From Flectonema sp. DT1601 (taxonomy: Eukaryota; Euglenozoa; Diplonemea; Diplonemida; Diplonemidae), in assembly GCA_964019425.1 (NCBI GenBank), contig OZ025780.1, positions 514,001-578,000 of the forward strand: a stretch of DNA of 64,000 nt, read 5' to 3'. The first letter of the stretch is position 1. Each line of letters opens with the position of its first letter. Below the pieces are notes generated by a model. It made no database searches, was not told the origin of the DNA, and saw only the letters and a program-made list of their open reading frames with translations. A program made the position numbers and the translations under genes. Below are positions 1-15,801 of the stretch, in pieces.

Positions 1-1708
1 CAGGATCCCGCAGTCCATCCAGCGGCCGGAAGGCTCGCTGGGAATCCCAAGTTCTGAGTCTTCGAGCAAGGTGGGCAGTGGTACACCACAACCAAGAACG
101 TGCACGACGCGCTGTCTCCGCACTCCACTTCGAACTTCGCTCCCGCCGCCACTGGAAGGGCAGGAAAGAACGCGTCCATCTGAGAGTACACGTCAGGAAC
201 CTGCACCAGGTTGAGACCCTGTCCAGACACAGCGGTCGCTCCACTGACTGGGGTCAGGGCGAGCTCAACTCCATTCTGTCTCACTCCGTAGAAAGGAACA
301 CGGCAGCACGATTCCAACTTGCACGGGAAAGTCGCGCACGCGGTGCTCACCGGAAGTGGAAAAGGGGAAGCAGCTGGGCACATCGAACCTGCTGGCAGAG
401 TCTCACAAGTGGCGAGGAAGGTTTCAGTTTCCCTCTTTCTCGACGATTGCATTTCGAAGAAGGTGATTCCGTATCCAGCACTCTTGTAAAAGGCGTGTGG
501 TCTGAAGTTTGGTCCGATTTCGTAGAACTGTCCTTGGGCTACCCCGTGGTCTGAGTACTCTTGGCTGACAATTCCTGTTTGTTTTTTTTAATAATAACAA
601 CAACAACAACAACCGTTACTCTTGACCATATGCGCCACATAAAAAACACGAAAATATCAAAAAAAAAAGAAAACATGACAAGAAGGAAGAAGGCAATTAT
701 ATAAAATCACAAACCGTTGTATCCCAAAGCACTATTTTCAATCCAACTGACGACGTATCCTCCCCAACCCTGGGCACCGATCCCCGTGAGAGTGTGAAGA
801 AGCTGCTGGTCATCAGCGGCCGTGTTCGAAGTGTGGCGAAGCTGCACGATCCCCGTCGTCGCTGAACCACTTCCATCGTACCTTCTCATGAAAAGTTTGC
901 CGTTGTAGTTCCAGACAACTGCGAACCCTCCGCTTCCGGACAACGTGGCCACGCTTGGAAGCTCAGGTTGGGTACCGGCGAAGATTTCAGCTTGAGTTGC
1001 CGTCTGGCTCACTTGAAATGTTGTTCTGCTCAATCCTCCGGATGGCTGAATCGTTACCTCGACACTTCCACGGGCTTCGTACGCAATCGCCCATCCGCCT
1101 CCCACCAAAGCAACCACCCGCGGTCTGTTTCCGAAGTCCGAAATCTCCTCCGCGTGAACCGACCTGCTTCCATCAGCTGCGTACACCGAAAGGTACAACT
1201 TGTAACGAATGGCGCTGTGCCACGTCACCGCGAACCCTCCTCCCTCCAACATCGACACGTCCGGGTGCCACTGACCCTGTCCGCTTGGGTCCACGAACTC
1301 CAATTCGTCGCTCAGCTTCACACCCGCGGAGTTGAAGATCGCCGTGTGCAGCGTTCTCCCCGTCTCCTCGACGTACACAATGACAAACCCTCCCTGCCTT
1401 CCGGAGATCACCGGCCAAGCGTACGGAGCCTCGTCGTTGTGATTCAAAGCCCAGAACTTGAACAGGTCCGGCAGCTGTACTTCCACATCAGGTCCGGTCA
1501 CGTGACCGTCGCAGTCGTAGGTCCTAATATGGTGCTTGCTCTTCGTCGCCAAGTCAGTTCGGTGTTCAACGTGACCACATGTAGGAAGCGGTGACGCCCC
1601 GATGACGAGGTAGTCCCCAGCAGGTGTCAGCGGCTGGCGGGTGTACGGCGAAGGAGTCGCTGATGCCGTCAGTGCCGCAACACCGACCGTGAAAGCTGCG
1701 CGAAGCAT
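1..1708 (-). CDS. Secreted GGF-V-W repeat protein, array copy 1 (3' end cut by window)
   Basis: Exon 1 is 715-1708, the intron 575-714, and exon 2 runs from 574 off the window edge at position 1. It is the same protein as the complete copy at 3064-4985: a signal peptide (MLRAAFTVGVAALTASA), four full GGF-V-W repeats in exon 1 and a fifth completed by splicing. The 5' splice site is GTTTGT. The C-terminal part of the Cys-rich domain is missing only because the window begins there. No function is assigned. Confidence 0.85.
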
Positions 1709-3063
1709 TATTTTTTTTTTTTTTTTAGTGAAAAAGAGATAACTGCGAGAGAAGCAATAAAGTAATTATAATCCAGTCCGCAACAAAAACACCAACAAAG
1801 AATACGGAAAGACTACTAACAACATGTTACCCACCCGACAACACGACACAACAAAACACAACACAACACACACAAGTCCAACTCCGTAAACCGTCGCACA
1901 CACAAACATCGTTATCCTGTAGCGGGGAAAGGAATGAGTGATGATCTAATGTCAGCATCACAATAGTCACGACAAGAAAACGATCGATTCATGCGGTGGG
2001 AAGCAGAAGAATGCCAACACACCCGCAGGATGGAAGAAAACAAGGAAAAAGAAAATAGAAACGGAGAGGAAAGGGGAGGGGAAAGGAAGTGAAATACCAC
2101 TAATTCCCTCACAAGAAGAACTCAGTCACAGACACCAGTAGATCAGCGGATCAAGACCATCTACGAATAAGACTCAAGTGATGGGAAGTGGTGTTATAAT
2201 ATGGATCGCATGTAATATTTACATGTCATATTTCAAAAACCTTTTCAAAACAATTCCATAACAAGAGATCACATCAATGCCGGGATAAGATAAAGATTGC
2301 AAAAGCGGCAAGGCTGTGCACCTGAAACGAAATTGAGTGAAGAAACCATTCTATTTTTAGTTTGATAAATTAGTTTGTTTTTGGCAGCAGAGCTATCTCG
2401 AAACGAAAAACCACTTTTCTCAAAACAGCGTTTTCGTCGAGTCAATGATAAAACAGGCGCGGTGAGCAGAATGTGAAATCTTTTTCACGTTCCTTGCGTC
2501 CCCGCGAAGGAAAAAAAAAAAAAAAAAGAAACGTTTCCAAAAAAGCAATCCGAAGACGCAGAGAAGTCAGTAATGCGTTAAATAAAAACACGACACCACC
2601 TGGAAAGCGGTGGAATGATTCATTCACTGGTGAAAGGAAACAAAAGACCGCACCTCACCCACTGCTGCATGTGCCTCACGAAAAAACACTGATGACCGAT
2701 TAACAACAACAACAACTTTCGGTCAACTCTCTCGTGACTCGGCACAGCTCTATAATTGTACTCCGCCCGTACAACTTGATGCACCTCCGATGACCTTCCT
2801 AAGAAGGCTGCGGGGATGCTTGCTGTGAGCAAGGTCGGCCAAATGTCAAAGGAAAAAATAAGATTTTGCGGATAACGAGTTGTTTGTGTTGGGAAGGGGG
2901 GGGGCATATAATGAGGTGGGAAAAAACAACCAGTTTTAAAAAATAGAATAGAGAGAAGTGCAAGAAAAATAAGTAAATTCAAAAAAAAAAGAAGCAGAAA
3001 ACAAGGCAGACATTTATAAGGACATATCATGTGGTCCATTCAAATGCGCTGTTCCTTTTGCTC
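1709..3063. other. Array spacer (same sequence at 4986-6340)
   Basis: This is 1.36 kb between neighbouring genes of the array and so contains the 3' flank of one and the 5' flank of the next. It has A/T runs, a CA-rich stretch near 1800-1900, a G8 run at 2897 and a (CAA)n tract at 2703. Six-frame reading gives only short frames of biased composition. No RNA gene or mobile element was recognised. Confidence 0.6.
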
Positions 3064-4985
3064 CTACAAACAAGTGGAGCATCCCAAAACTCCATTGAAT
3101 GCTGGTCCACGACTCTTCTGACACCACAGCGCAGGAAGGGCTGCCTGGTATCCGAACACGGCGACGTGGCTGCTGTCAGTCTGAGCAACTGGAAGCTCAA
3201 CCGTCTCACCTCTCGCGACATCCAAGCGGAATGCGGTCATTGGGAACCCCGCTCCGTTCACTTCGATCTTCGGAGCACAGGATCCCGCAGTCCATCCAGC
3301 GGCCGGAAGGCTCGCTGGGAATCCCAAGTTCTGAGTCTTCGAGCAAGGTGGGCAGTGGTACACCACAACCAAGAACGTGCACGACGCGCTGTCTCCGCAC
3401 TCCACTTCGAACTTCGCTCCCGCCGCCACTGGAAGGGCAGGAAAGAACGCGTCCATCTGAGAGTACACGTCAGGAACCTGCACCAGGTTGAGACCCTGTC
3501 CAGACACAGCGGTCGCTCCACTGACTGGGGTCAGGGCGAGCTCAACTCCATTCTGTCTCACTCCGTAGAAAGGAACACGGCAGCACGATTCCAACTTGCA
3601 CGGGAAAGTCGCGCACGCGGTGCTCACCGGAAGTGGAAAAGGGGAAGCAGCTGGGCACATCGAACCTGCTGGCAGAGTCTCACAAGTGGCGAGGAAGGTT
3701 TCAGTTTCCCTCTTTCTCGACGATTGCATTTCGAAGAAGGTGATTCCGTATCCAGCACTCTTGTAAAAGGCGTGTGGTCTGAAGTTTGGTCCGATTTCGT
3801 AGAACTGTCCTTGGGCTACCCCGTGGTCTGAGTACTCTTGGCTGACAATTCCTGTTTGTTTTTTTTAATAATAACAACAACAACAACAACCGTTACTCTT
3901 GACCATATGCGCCACATAAAAAACACGAAAATATCAAAAAAAAAAGAAAACATGACAAGAAGGAAGAAGGCAATTATATAAAATCACAAACCGTTGTATC
4001 CCAAAGCACTATTTTCAATCCAACTGACGACGTATCCTCCCCAACCCTGGGCACCGATCCCCGTGAGAGTGTGAAGAAGCTGCTGGTCATCAGCGGCCGT
4101 GTTCGAAGTGTGGCGAAGCTGCACGATCCCCGTCGTCGCTGAACCACTTCCATCGTACCTTCTCATGAAAAGTTTGCCGTTGTAGTTCCAGACAACTGCG
4201 AACCCTCCGCTTCCGGACAACGTGGCCACGCTTGGAAGCTCAGGTTGGGTACCGGCGAAGATTTCAGCTTGAGTTGCCGTCTGGCTCACTTGAAATGTTG
4301 TTCTGCTCAATCCTCCGGATGGCTGAATCGTTACCTCGACACTTCCACGGGCTTCGTACGCAATCGCCCATCCGCCTCCCACCAAAGCAACCACCCGCGG
4401 TCTGTTTCCGAAGTCCGAAATCTCCTCCGCGTGAACCGACCTGCTTCCATCAGCTGCGTACACCGAAAGGTACAACTTGTAACGAATGGCGCTGTGCCAC
4501 GTCACCGCGAACCCTCCTCCCTCCAACATCGACACGTCCGGGTGCCACTGACCCTGTCCGCTTGGGTCCACGAACTCCAATTCGTCGCTCAGCTTCACAC
4601 CCGCGGAGTTGAAGATCGCCGTGTGCAGCGTTCTCCCCGTCTCCTCGACGTACACAATGACAAACCCTCCCTGCCTTCCGGAGATCACCGGCCAAGCGTA
4701 CGGAGCCTCGTCGTTGTGATTCAAAGCCCAGAACTTGAACAGGTCCGGCAGCTGTACTTCCACATCAGGTCCGGTCACGTGACCGTCGCAGTCGTAGGTC
4801 CTAATATGGTGCTTGCTCTTCGTCGCCAAGTCAGTTCGGTGTTCAACGTGACCACATGTAGGAAGCGGTGACGCCCCGATGACGAGGTAGTCCCCAGCAG
4901 GTGTCAGCGGCTGGCGGGTGTACGGCGAAGGAGTCGCTGATGCCGTCAGTGCCGCAACACCGACCGTGAAAGCTGCGCGAAGCAT
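3064..4985 (-). CDS. Secreted GGF-V-W repeat protein with Cys-rich tail, array copy 2 (complete)
   Basis: Two exons, 3992-4985 and 3064-3851, join across a 140-nt intron (GTTTGT...CAG) to give 593 residues. A signal peptide covers residues 1-17. GGF-type strands (GGFVIVY, GGFAVTW, GGWAIAY, GGFAVVW, GGYVVSW) start near residues 106, 157, 204, 260 and 316, a period of about 50 suggesting a beta-propeller-like or stacked-sheet fold. Similar repeats are common in large secreted bacterial proteins. The intron falls inside repeat five, and only the spliced product completes it, which supports the model. The last 200 residues hold many Cys, including CC and CPPC, so an extracellular role is likely. 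The stop after CSTCL overlaps another GTTTGT; splicing from 3071 to 2823 would swap the last residues for about 67 others, but that exon lacks the gene's codon bias and I do not favour it. Function unknown. Confidence 0.85.
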
Positions 4986-6340
4986 TATTTTTTTTTTTTT
5001 TTTAGTGAAAAAGAGATAACTGCGAGAGAAGCAATAAAGTAATTATAATCCAGTCCGCAACAAAAACACCAACAAAGAATACGGAAAGACTACTAACAAC
5101 ATGTTACCCACCCGACAACACGACACAACAAAACACAACACAACACACACAAGTCCAACTCCGTAAACCGTCGCACACACAAACATCGTTATCCTGTAGC
5201 GGGGAAAGGAATGAGTGATGATCTAATGTCAGCATCACAATAGTCACGACAAGAAAACGATCGATTCATGCGGTGGGAAGCAGAAGAATGCCAACACACC
5301 CGCAGGATGGAAGAAAACAAGGAAAAAGAAAATAGAAACGGAGAGGAAAGGGGAGGGGAAAGGAAGTGAAATACCACTAATTCCCTCACAAGAAGAACTC
5401 AGTCACAGACACCAGTAGATCAGCGGATCAAGACCATCTACGAATAAGACTCAAGTGATGGGAAGTGGTGTTATAATATGGATCGCATGTAATATTTACA
5501 TGTCATATTTCAAAAACCTTTTCAAAACAATTCCATAACAAGAGATCACATCAATGCCGGGATAAGATAAAGATTGCAAAAGCGGCAAGGCTGTGCACCT
5601 GAAACGAAATTGAGTGAAGAAACCATTCTATTTTTAGTTTGATAAATTAGTTTGTTTTTGGCAGCAGAGCTATCTCGAAACGAAAAACCACTTTTCTCAA
5701 AACAGCGTTTTCGTCGAGTCAATGATAAAACAGGCGCGGTGAGCAGAATGTGAAATCTTTTTCACGTTCCTTGCGTCCCCGCGAAGGAAAAAAAAAAAAA
5801 AAAAGAAACGTTTCCAAAAAAGCAATCCGAAGACGCAGAGAAGTCAGTAATGCGTTAAATAAAAACACGACACCACCTGGAAAGCGGTGGAATGATTCAT
5901 TCACTGGTGAAAGGAAACAAAAGACCGCACCTCACCCACTGCTGCATGTGCCTCACGAAAAAACACTGATGACCGATTAACAACAACAACAACTTTCGGT
6001 CAACTCTCTCGTGACTCGGCACAGCTCTATAATTGTACTCCGCCCGTACAACTTGATGCACCTCCGATGACCTTCCTAAGAAGGCTGCGGGGATGCTTGC
6101 TGTGAGCAAGGTCGGCCAAATGTCAAAGGAAAAAATAAGATTTTGCGGATAACGAGTTGTTTGTGTTGGGAAGGGGGGGGGCATATAATGAGGTGGGAAA
6201 AAACAACCAGTTTTAAAAAATAGAATAGAGAGAAGTGCAAGAAAAATAAGTAAATTCAAAAAAAAAAGAAGCAGAAAACAAGGCAGACATTTATAAGGAC
6301 ATATCATGTGGTCCATTCAAATGCGCTGTTCCTTTTGCTC

Positions 6341-8262
6341 CTACAAACAAGTGGAGCATCCCAAAACTCCATTGAATGCTGGTCCACGACTCTTCTGACA
6401 CCACAGCGCAGGAAGGGCTGCCTGGTATCCGAACACGGCGACGTGGCTGCTGTCAGTCTGAGCAACTGGAAGCTCAACCGTCTCACCTCTCGCGACATCC
6501 AAGCGGAATGCGGTCATTGGGAACCCCGCTCCGTTCACTTCGATCTTCGGAGCACAGGATCCCGCAGTCCATCCAGCGGCCGGAAGGCTCGCTGGGAATC
6601 CCAAGTTCTGAGTCTTCGAGCAAGGTGGGCAGTGGTACACCACAACCAAGAACGTGCACGACGCGCTGTCTCCGCACTCCACTTCGAACTTCGCTCCCGC
6701 CGCCACTGGAAGGGCAGGAAAGAACGCGTCCATCTGAGAGTACACGTCAGGAACCTGCACCAGGTTGAGACCCTGTCCAGACACAGCGGTCGCTCCACTG
6801 ACTGGGGTCAGGGCGAGCTCAACTCCATTCTGTCTCACTCCGTAGAAAGGAACACGGCAGCACGATTCCAACTTGCACGGGAAAGTCGCGCACGCGGTGC
6901 TCACCGGAAGTGGAAAAGGGGAAGCAGCTGGGCACATCGAACCTGCTGGCAGAGTCTCACAAGTGGCGAGGAAGGTTTCAGTTTCCCTCTTTCTCGACGA
7001 TTGCATTTCGAAGAAGGTGATTCCGTATCCAGCACTCTTGTAAAAGGCGTGTGGTCTGAAGTTTGGTCCGATTTCGTAGAACTGTCCTTGGGCTACCCCG
7101 TGGTCTGAGTACTCTTGGCTGACAATTCCTGTTTGTTTTTTTTAATAATAACAACAACAACAACAACCGTTACTCTTGACCATATGCGCCACATAAAAAA
7201 CACGAAAATATCAAAAAAAAAAGAAAACATGACAAGAAGGAAGAAGGCAATTATATAAAATCACAAACCGTTGTATCCCAAAGCACTATTTTCAATCCAA
7301 CTGACGACGTATCCTCCCCAACCCTGGGCACCGATCCCCGTGAGAGTGTGAAGAAGCTGCTGGTCATCAGCGGCCGTGTTCGAAGTGTGGCGAAGCTGCA
7401 CGATCCCCGTCGTCGCTGAACCACTTCCATCGTACCTTCTCATGAAAAGTTTGCCGTTGTAGTTCCAGACAACTGCGAACCCTCCGCTTCCGGACAACGT
7501 GGCCACGCTTGGAAGCTCAGGTTGGGTACCGGCGAAGATTTCAGCTTGAGTTGCCGTCTGGCTCACTTGAAATGTTGTTCTGCTCAATCCTCCGGATGGC
7601 TGAATCGTTACCTCGACACTTCCACGGGCTTCGTACGCAATCGCCCATCCGCCTCCCACCAAAGCAACCACCCGCGGTCTGTTTCCGAAGTCCGAAATCT
7701 CCTCCGCGCGAACCGACCTGCTTCCATCAGCTGCGTACACCGAAAGGTACAACTTGTAACGAATGGCGCTGTGCCACGTCACCGCGAACCCTCCTCCCTC
7801 CAACATCGACACGTCCGGGTGCCACTGACCCTGTCCGCTTGGGTCCACGAACTCCAATTCGTCGCTCAGCTTCACACCCGCGGAGTTGAAGATCGCCGTG
7901 TGCAGTGTTCTCCCCGTCTCCTCGACGTACACAATGACAAACCCTCCCTGCCTTCCGGAGATCACCGGCCAAGCGTACGGAGCCTCGTCGTTGTGATTCA
8001 AAGCCCAGAACTTGAACAGGTCCGGCAGCTGTACTTCCACATCAGGTCCGGTCACGTGACCGTCGCAGTCGTAGGTCCTAATATGGTGCTTGCTCTTCGT
8101 CGCCAAGTCAGTTCGGTGTTCAACGTGACCACATGTAGGAAGCGGTGACGCCCCGATGACGAGGTAGTCCCCAGCAGGTGTCAGCGGCTGGCGGGTGTAC
8201 GGCGAAGGAGTCGCTGATGCCGTCAGTGCCGCAACACCGACCGTGAAAGCTGCGCGAAGCAT
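6341..8262 (-). CDS. Secreted GGF-V-W repeat protein, array copy 3 (complete)
   Basis: Exon 1 is 7269-8262, the intron 7129-7268 and exon 2 6341-7128, giving 593 residues as in copy 2. It differs from copy 2 by His185Arg and one silent change in exon 1. This is the array's edge copy. Its upstream flank matches the other units only to about 8338, roughly 75 bp before the start codon, so any promoter element beyond that is different for this copy. An A-run of about 18 followed by TA precedes the ATG. Confidence 0.85.
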
Positions 8263-8338
8263 TATTTTTTTTTTTTTTTTAGTGAAAAAGAGATAACTGC
8301 GAGAGAAGCAATAAAGTAATTATAATCCAGTCCGCAAC

Positions 8339-8699
8339 GACTAAAAAAATGAATAAAAATTTATTCCACAGCATAGGATTAAATCACAATAACGAACTGC
8401 TAACACACACCCAGTATTCAGACATTGTTTCTGCTGGTCTTCTGGGCAATGAGTACACAATTAAATCTCTCTTTTTAAGTACAAAAAGCAGGCGGAGTCG
8501 AAAAAAGAAACAGAAGAAGTTATGGTACAGGAAGTTGAGTCAGACAGTAGCTGTCTGAGAAGGCTCTTCTTCTGCTATTAAAAAAAGAATCACATATCCC
8601 TGCTGCTTGTTAAGTAAGTTAGGTACCTTCTCTTCGAGATGTGAGGGATGAATTCAATAAGCAGAAAATTGTTTCGAATCAGTTGAGAAATAATAGTGA
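8339..8699. other. Intergenic sequence between array edge and Beclin gene
   Basis: AT-rich sequence. A 69-codon plus-strand frame at 8349-8558 has a Lys/Arg-rich end but no recognisable domain, so I do not call it a gene. The 3' untranslated region of the Beclin gene should lie here. Confidence 0.5.
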
Positions 8700-9738
8700 C
8701 TAAGGAAGGTGAGCAGCAGTCATGGATATAACCCATTTAAGGTTTATTAACATACACTTTAAGGCTTTTGTCCAGTTCTCATCAGACTGACCGTGACTTG
8801 TAAGTCTAATAGAACAATTTCCAATCTTATCCTCATCCATGTGAAAAGGAATGGCTTCTCCAGGAGGAACTCGACTAAGACAATGTCGACAGAGTTCATC
8901 AACACAACACAGAAAGCCTGCCATTCCATTGTCATAGCGAGCTGATGCCCAAAGACCAGTCGCTCCAGCCCAAAGCTCATATTGGTGTTTGCTGCCAACT
9001 TTTTTAACGGTACTGAAATTCCCTTTTGGTATTGTTTTATATCTCGATGTAGTAACTTTCCATTTTAATAAAAGAATATCCAATAGCTGTGCTGTGTATC
9101 CCCAGGCAGCGTTTGTTTCATTTTGTTCAACAGGTTGAGAGACAAGTTTTCCAAGTCTCAGTTTGTTTATTGTACCAAAATGACCATCACACCAAATATG
9201 AAAAGCTTCATTAAGAATATTAGTTTTATTTATACGAGTGGATTCTATCTCATCGGTTTGGCAAATTCGAAGTAGATTTTCTCTTTGCTCATACAACTCT
9301 GTTTCTTTTACAGCTTGATTGTTTAATTTAGTCCAAAGATCTTGTTTTTCAATTGATATTTTAGTATGTTCTTCATTCTTATCTTTTATGGAATCAGCGA
9401 GTAGTCGTTCTTCTCTTTCTATTTCTTCGATCTCTTCGATTAGACGTTTTTCTTCATTTGAGAGTTGCTGTAGTTCAGCTTCGCATTGATTTCCGTTTTC
9501 CTCCGCAATAATATCTTCCAATCGGAGTTGACGATATTGTTCTTTGTGAATCATTATGTCAGCTTTTAGGTGGTTTAATTGTTCATTAAGACCAGCTCTA
9601 CCTAAGGTAGTCGCGTGATAACACTCTTGGCATAGCGGAGTATCAACATTAGCTTCATTGGAGGCATACAACAGAAGCGTGCAAACTGTCTGATGGATTG
9701 CTTCAGGTGTCATGTCAGGGGGAATGGTATCTGTGTTG

Positions 9739-9783
<45 letters not shown>

Positions 9784-9991
9784 ACAAACCTTGAATCCAA
9801 GCATAAGCACTGTTTTCTTCATTCTTTGTAAGACCTCCTTCAATTAGTTTGAATGATCTTTTACAATTTTGACAGGTATAATATCTACCAACTGCTGGTA
9901 CTTGACTCATAGTGGTCGATGCATTTGAGTGAGCTTGTCGAGGCGTTTTAACTGGAGTTCCGCTAGATGACTGAACACTACGAGCTGACAT
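8700..9991 (-). CDS. BECN1: Beclin-1 / Atg6 (Vps30) autophagy protein
   Basis: Exons 9790-9991 and 8700-9730 flank a 59-nt intron made mostly of one T-run (GTTTGT...CAG), giving 410 residues. The N-terminal part holds two Cys pairs (CQNC, CQEC) as in Atg6 proteins. A Glu/Lys-rich coiled coil spans roughly residues 100-200. The C-terminal BARA domain is clear from FHIWCDGHFGTINKLRLG, then NAAWGYTAQLLDIL and SRYKTIPKGN. Beclin-1 is the regulatory subunit of class III PI3-kinase (Vps34) complexes in autophagy and endosomal sorting. The protein is a little shorter than animal Beclin (about 450), mainly at the N terminus. Fourteen A residues followed by TAAT precede the ATG. The intron's 5' site carries an in-frame TAA, so unspliced RNA would stop after 68 codons. 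Confidence 0.95.
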
Positions 9992-10059
9992 ATTATTTTT
10001 TTTTTTTTTTGATGTTCAGAGACTCTGTTTTAGTATTAATAAAAGTTCTCTCTCTCTCT

Positions 10060-10091
<32 letters not shown>

Positions 10092-10215
10092 GTAATAGAG
10101 AATAGTGTGTGCTGTTTTAACAAAATTAGGTTACAACATTGACGAAAAATTGAAAAAAAAAGCAACAAAACAAAAAAATTGGCTGGAAAAATAACCCGAT
10201 ACCGATACCCCCTTT

Positions 10216-10246
<31 letters not shown>

Positions 10247-10661
10247 CGGGAGAATAATAAATATAATGAAAAAACCACTAACATAAAAAATTAAAAACAA
10301 GTCTCCCCATCTCCCTAAATTGAAAAAGACGAAGAAAGAGCTCCTCAAATCGAAAGTCGAGACTTGCTTATCCACTGATGTGATATAATGGAGATTAGTG
10401 ACATTTGCCCTTTTGCTTGTTATGTTTTTTTTTTTTTTTTTTTAAAGTTCGAAGGACAGTGTCAATATAAAAGGCAAAAAAAAAAACCATGTCATCAAAA
10501 AAATAAAATAAAAGAGAACAAAGAAGAAAAGAAAAAAGGGGGAAAGAAAGAAAAAAAAAGAATAATCAAAATAACACTCCCATTTTCCAAAGGTTCCCTT
10601 GAGTGGGTGGGCGGTGAGGTGGGTAGTTGGGTAGAATAGGGAATACAGATTACTAAAATGC
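9992..10661. other. Low-complexity intergenic sequence
   Basis: Long T-runs lie at about 9993-10008, 10062-10091, 10220-10246 and 10425-10443, with a short (CT)n tract at 10048-10062 and A-rich stretches from 10480 to 10570. Apparent frames here are Lys or Phe runs from homopolymers. It should contain the Beclin promoter and the 3' end of the first ATP synthase gene. No other feature is seen. Confidence 0.6.
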
Positions 10662-12463
<1,802 letters not shown>

Positions 12464-13169
12464 TTTTTGTTATTTAATGATGCTGAGTTGAGCAATTATA
12501 TAAACTATAAGCTTATTGAAGTCCTCAATCACAATAATAGTTTTTAACTACGTCTAATAATTACATCATTCAGTACTACAGACTTCACTTTGATTATGTT
12601 TCTCCTGTAAGAGGAAGAAGAGAACGTATTTTTATGTTGGCAGAGATACTTAATCAGAAAACACCACTTCGATAATGATTTTCCCGACCCGACACACCCT
12701 CCCGTGACCCTCCCCAGGGACTCCCATTGAAAACAAAAATAAAGCAAAAAAAATGCATCCACTTGTATTTTATTTCTTTTTTTTGAGTTTTTTTTTTTTT
12801 TTTTTTTTTTTTCGATAACCCCACGGCCTTGTATTTGCTCGCCGGTGTGGCAATACAGTTTTTTTTTTTTTTTTTTTTTTGAAAATTTCTTTTTTTTTTT
12901 TTTTTTTTTCCTTCTCCCGGGTGCGCCATACTAAAAACAATAGTAGCAAAAAAAGAAAAAGAAAAGGTTTAAAACAAAAGAAAATAGAAAATATCGTAAA
13001 TGAGAAATGAAGAGATTTGGAACCTCACAATTCTGATTTTTTGACCTCACGCGAGACGTAATAATTAATGGCTGTGAGAAAGTATTAACAACTGCCATAG
13101 CGCTAGACGATTAGTTTGTTTTTTCCTGAGGTGAAACTATTCCACTTACACTAGTCGTTGAGTTGGTGT
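12464..13169. other. Spacer between the two ATP synthase beta genes
   Basis: AT-rich, with T-runs near 12785-12812, 12859-12880 and 12889-12909. It shows no similarity to the 3' flank of copy A or the 5' flank of copy B. It must hold the promoter of copy A and the 3' end of copy B. No other gene is seen. Confidence 0.55.
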
Positions 13170-14968
<1,799 letters not shown>

Positions 14969-15801
14969 TTTATAAAATGGGATCGCCTGAATGAAAAACA
15001 ACTCATTTTTAAAAATAATTCACCCTCTCAAATAATCCATTCCTTCACGACCTGCTAAAGAAATACAACATAACCACACTCACACACGAACACCTTTAGT
15101 CAGGATTACAAGTGTGTGGGAGAGAAGCTACAAAACACACTCTGACTATTAGAGGAAGAGATGAATTTTGTTTGTTTTTTTTTTTTGAATCAGTAAAAAC
15201 GATCGTTCAAAACAAATCTTTTCCCCCTTCAACACAATTAATTTTTTGAAATAATAAAAAGAGTCGACTGAAGATACAAATAGTTTGGTGTAAGCTATTG
15301 GAGAACAGTAAACGTAGAGTTAGAAATAGTGAAAGTAGTGAAATATTAATTAATAAAAGAAATCTCTTAACCCGTCTAATGCTGAGACGTTTATTCATCA
15401 AAGACATTAACTGGGAATTTATTCTTGCGATATAAAAAAAAAAAAAAATTAACTCAAATTAGCCTTATATTTCGTTTGAACGTAGACGAGATGTTCTTCA
15501 CGGAAGAAGAGAGTGATAAAGTTATAACTATAAAGAAATATCGGCTTTTTTTCAATCTGAATAACTACACGGATATAAAAAAATATATATTTAAACTAGA
15601 GTTGTTGAAAGAGAATTATCCCAGAGAAGACTTATTGCAATGACAATGGATAGCTACATTCACAATAAAGACAGGTGGGTGATACAGCGACAGTACTCAA
15701 ATTAACCTAATCTTGTTTAAGTTGTTTTCTTTTGATTTGATAATATTTGTCATTGAGGTGGATACAAAAAAAATTGATTGATTTTTTTTTTTTTTGTCTT
15801 T
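14969..15801. other. Intergenic sequence
   Basis: AT-rich sequence with short T- and A-runs (15178-15187, 15434-15447). A 72-codon plus-strand frame at 15425-15643 starts within an A-run and has no recognisable domain or codon bias, so it is not called. The promoter of copy B and the 3' flank of the VOC gene should be here. Confidence 0.5.

Larger units (their letters stand above)
1..8338. repeat. Tandem gene array, 3,277-bp unit, about 2.5 copies
   Basis: A 3,277-bp unit repeats head to tail: position 1 matches 3278 and 6555. The match ends near 8338, where the third copy turns into unrelated sequence, and the array runs off the left edge of the window. The copies are almost identical. In exon 1 of the third copy I saw only two base differences, one silent and one changing His185 to Arg. 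Each unit holds one two-exon minus-strand gene and about 1.36 kb of spacer rich in A/T runs. The near-identity implies recent amplification or ongoing homogenisation. Confidence 0.97.

Noticed and set aside
968-1594. Plus-strand open frames opposite exon 1 of the array gene
   Set aside because: Antisense shadows repeated in every array copy; no domain features.
3031-3831. A 266-codon plus-strand open frame opposite exon 2 of the array gene
   Set aside because: It is the antisense shadow of a GC-rich, strongly biased exon. Its protein is Arg/Ser-rich without domains, and the minus strand has the signal peptide, splice sites and repeats.
12654-12929. 91-codon minus-strand frame between the ATP synthase genes
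   Set aside because: It is made of Lys runs from T-tracts and has no biased codons or domain.
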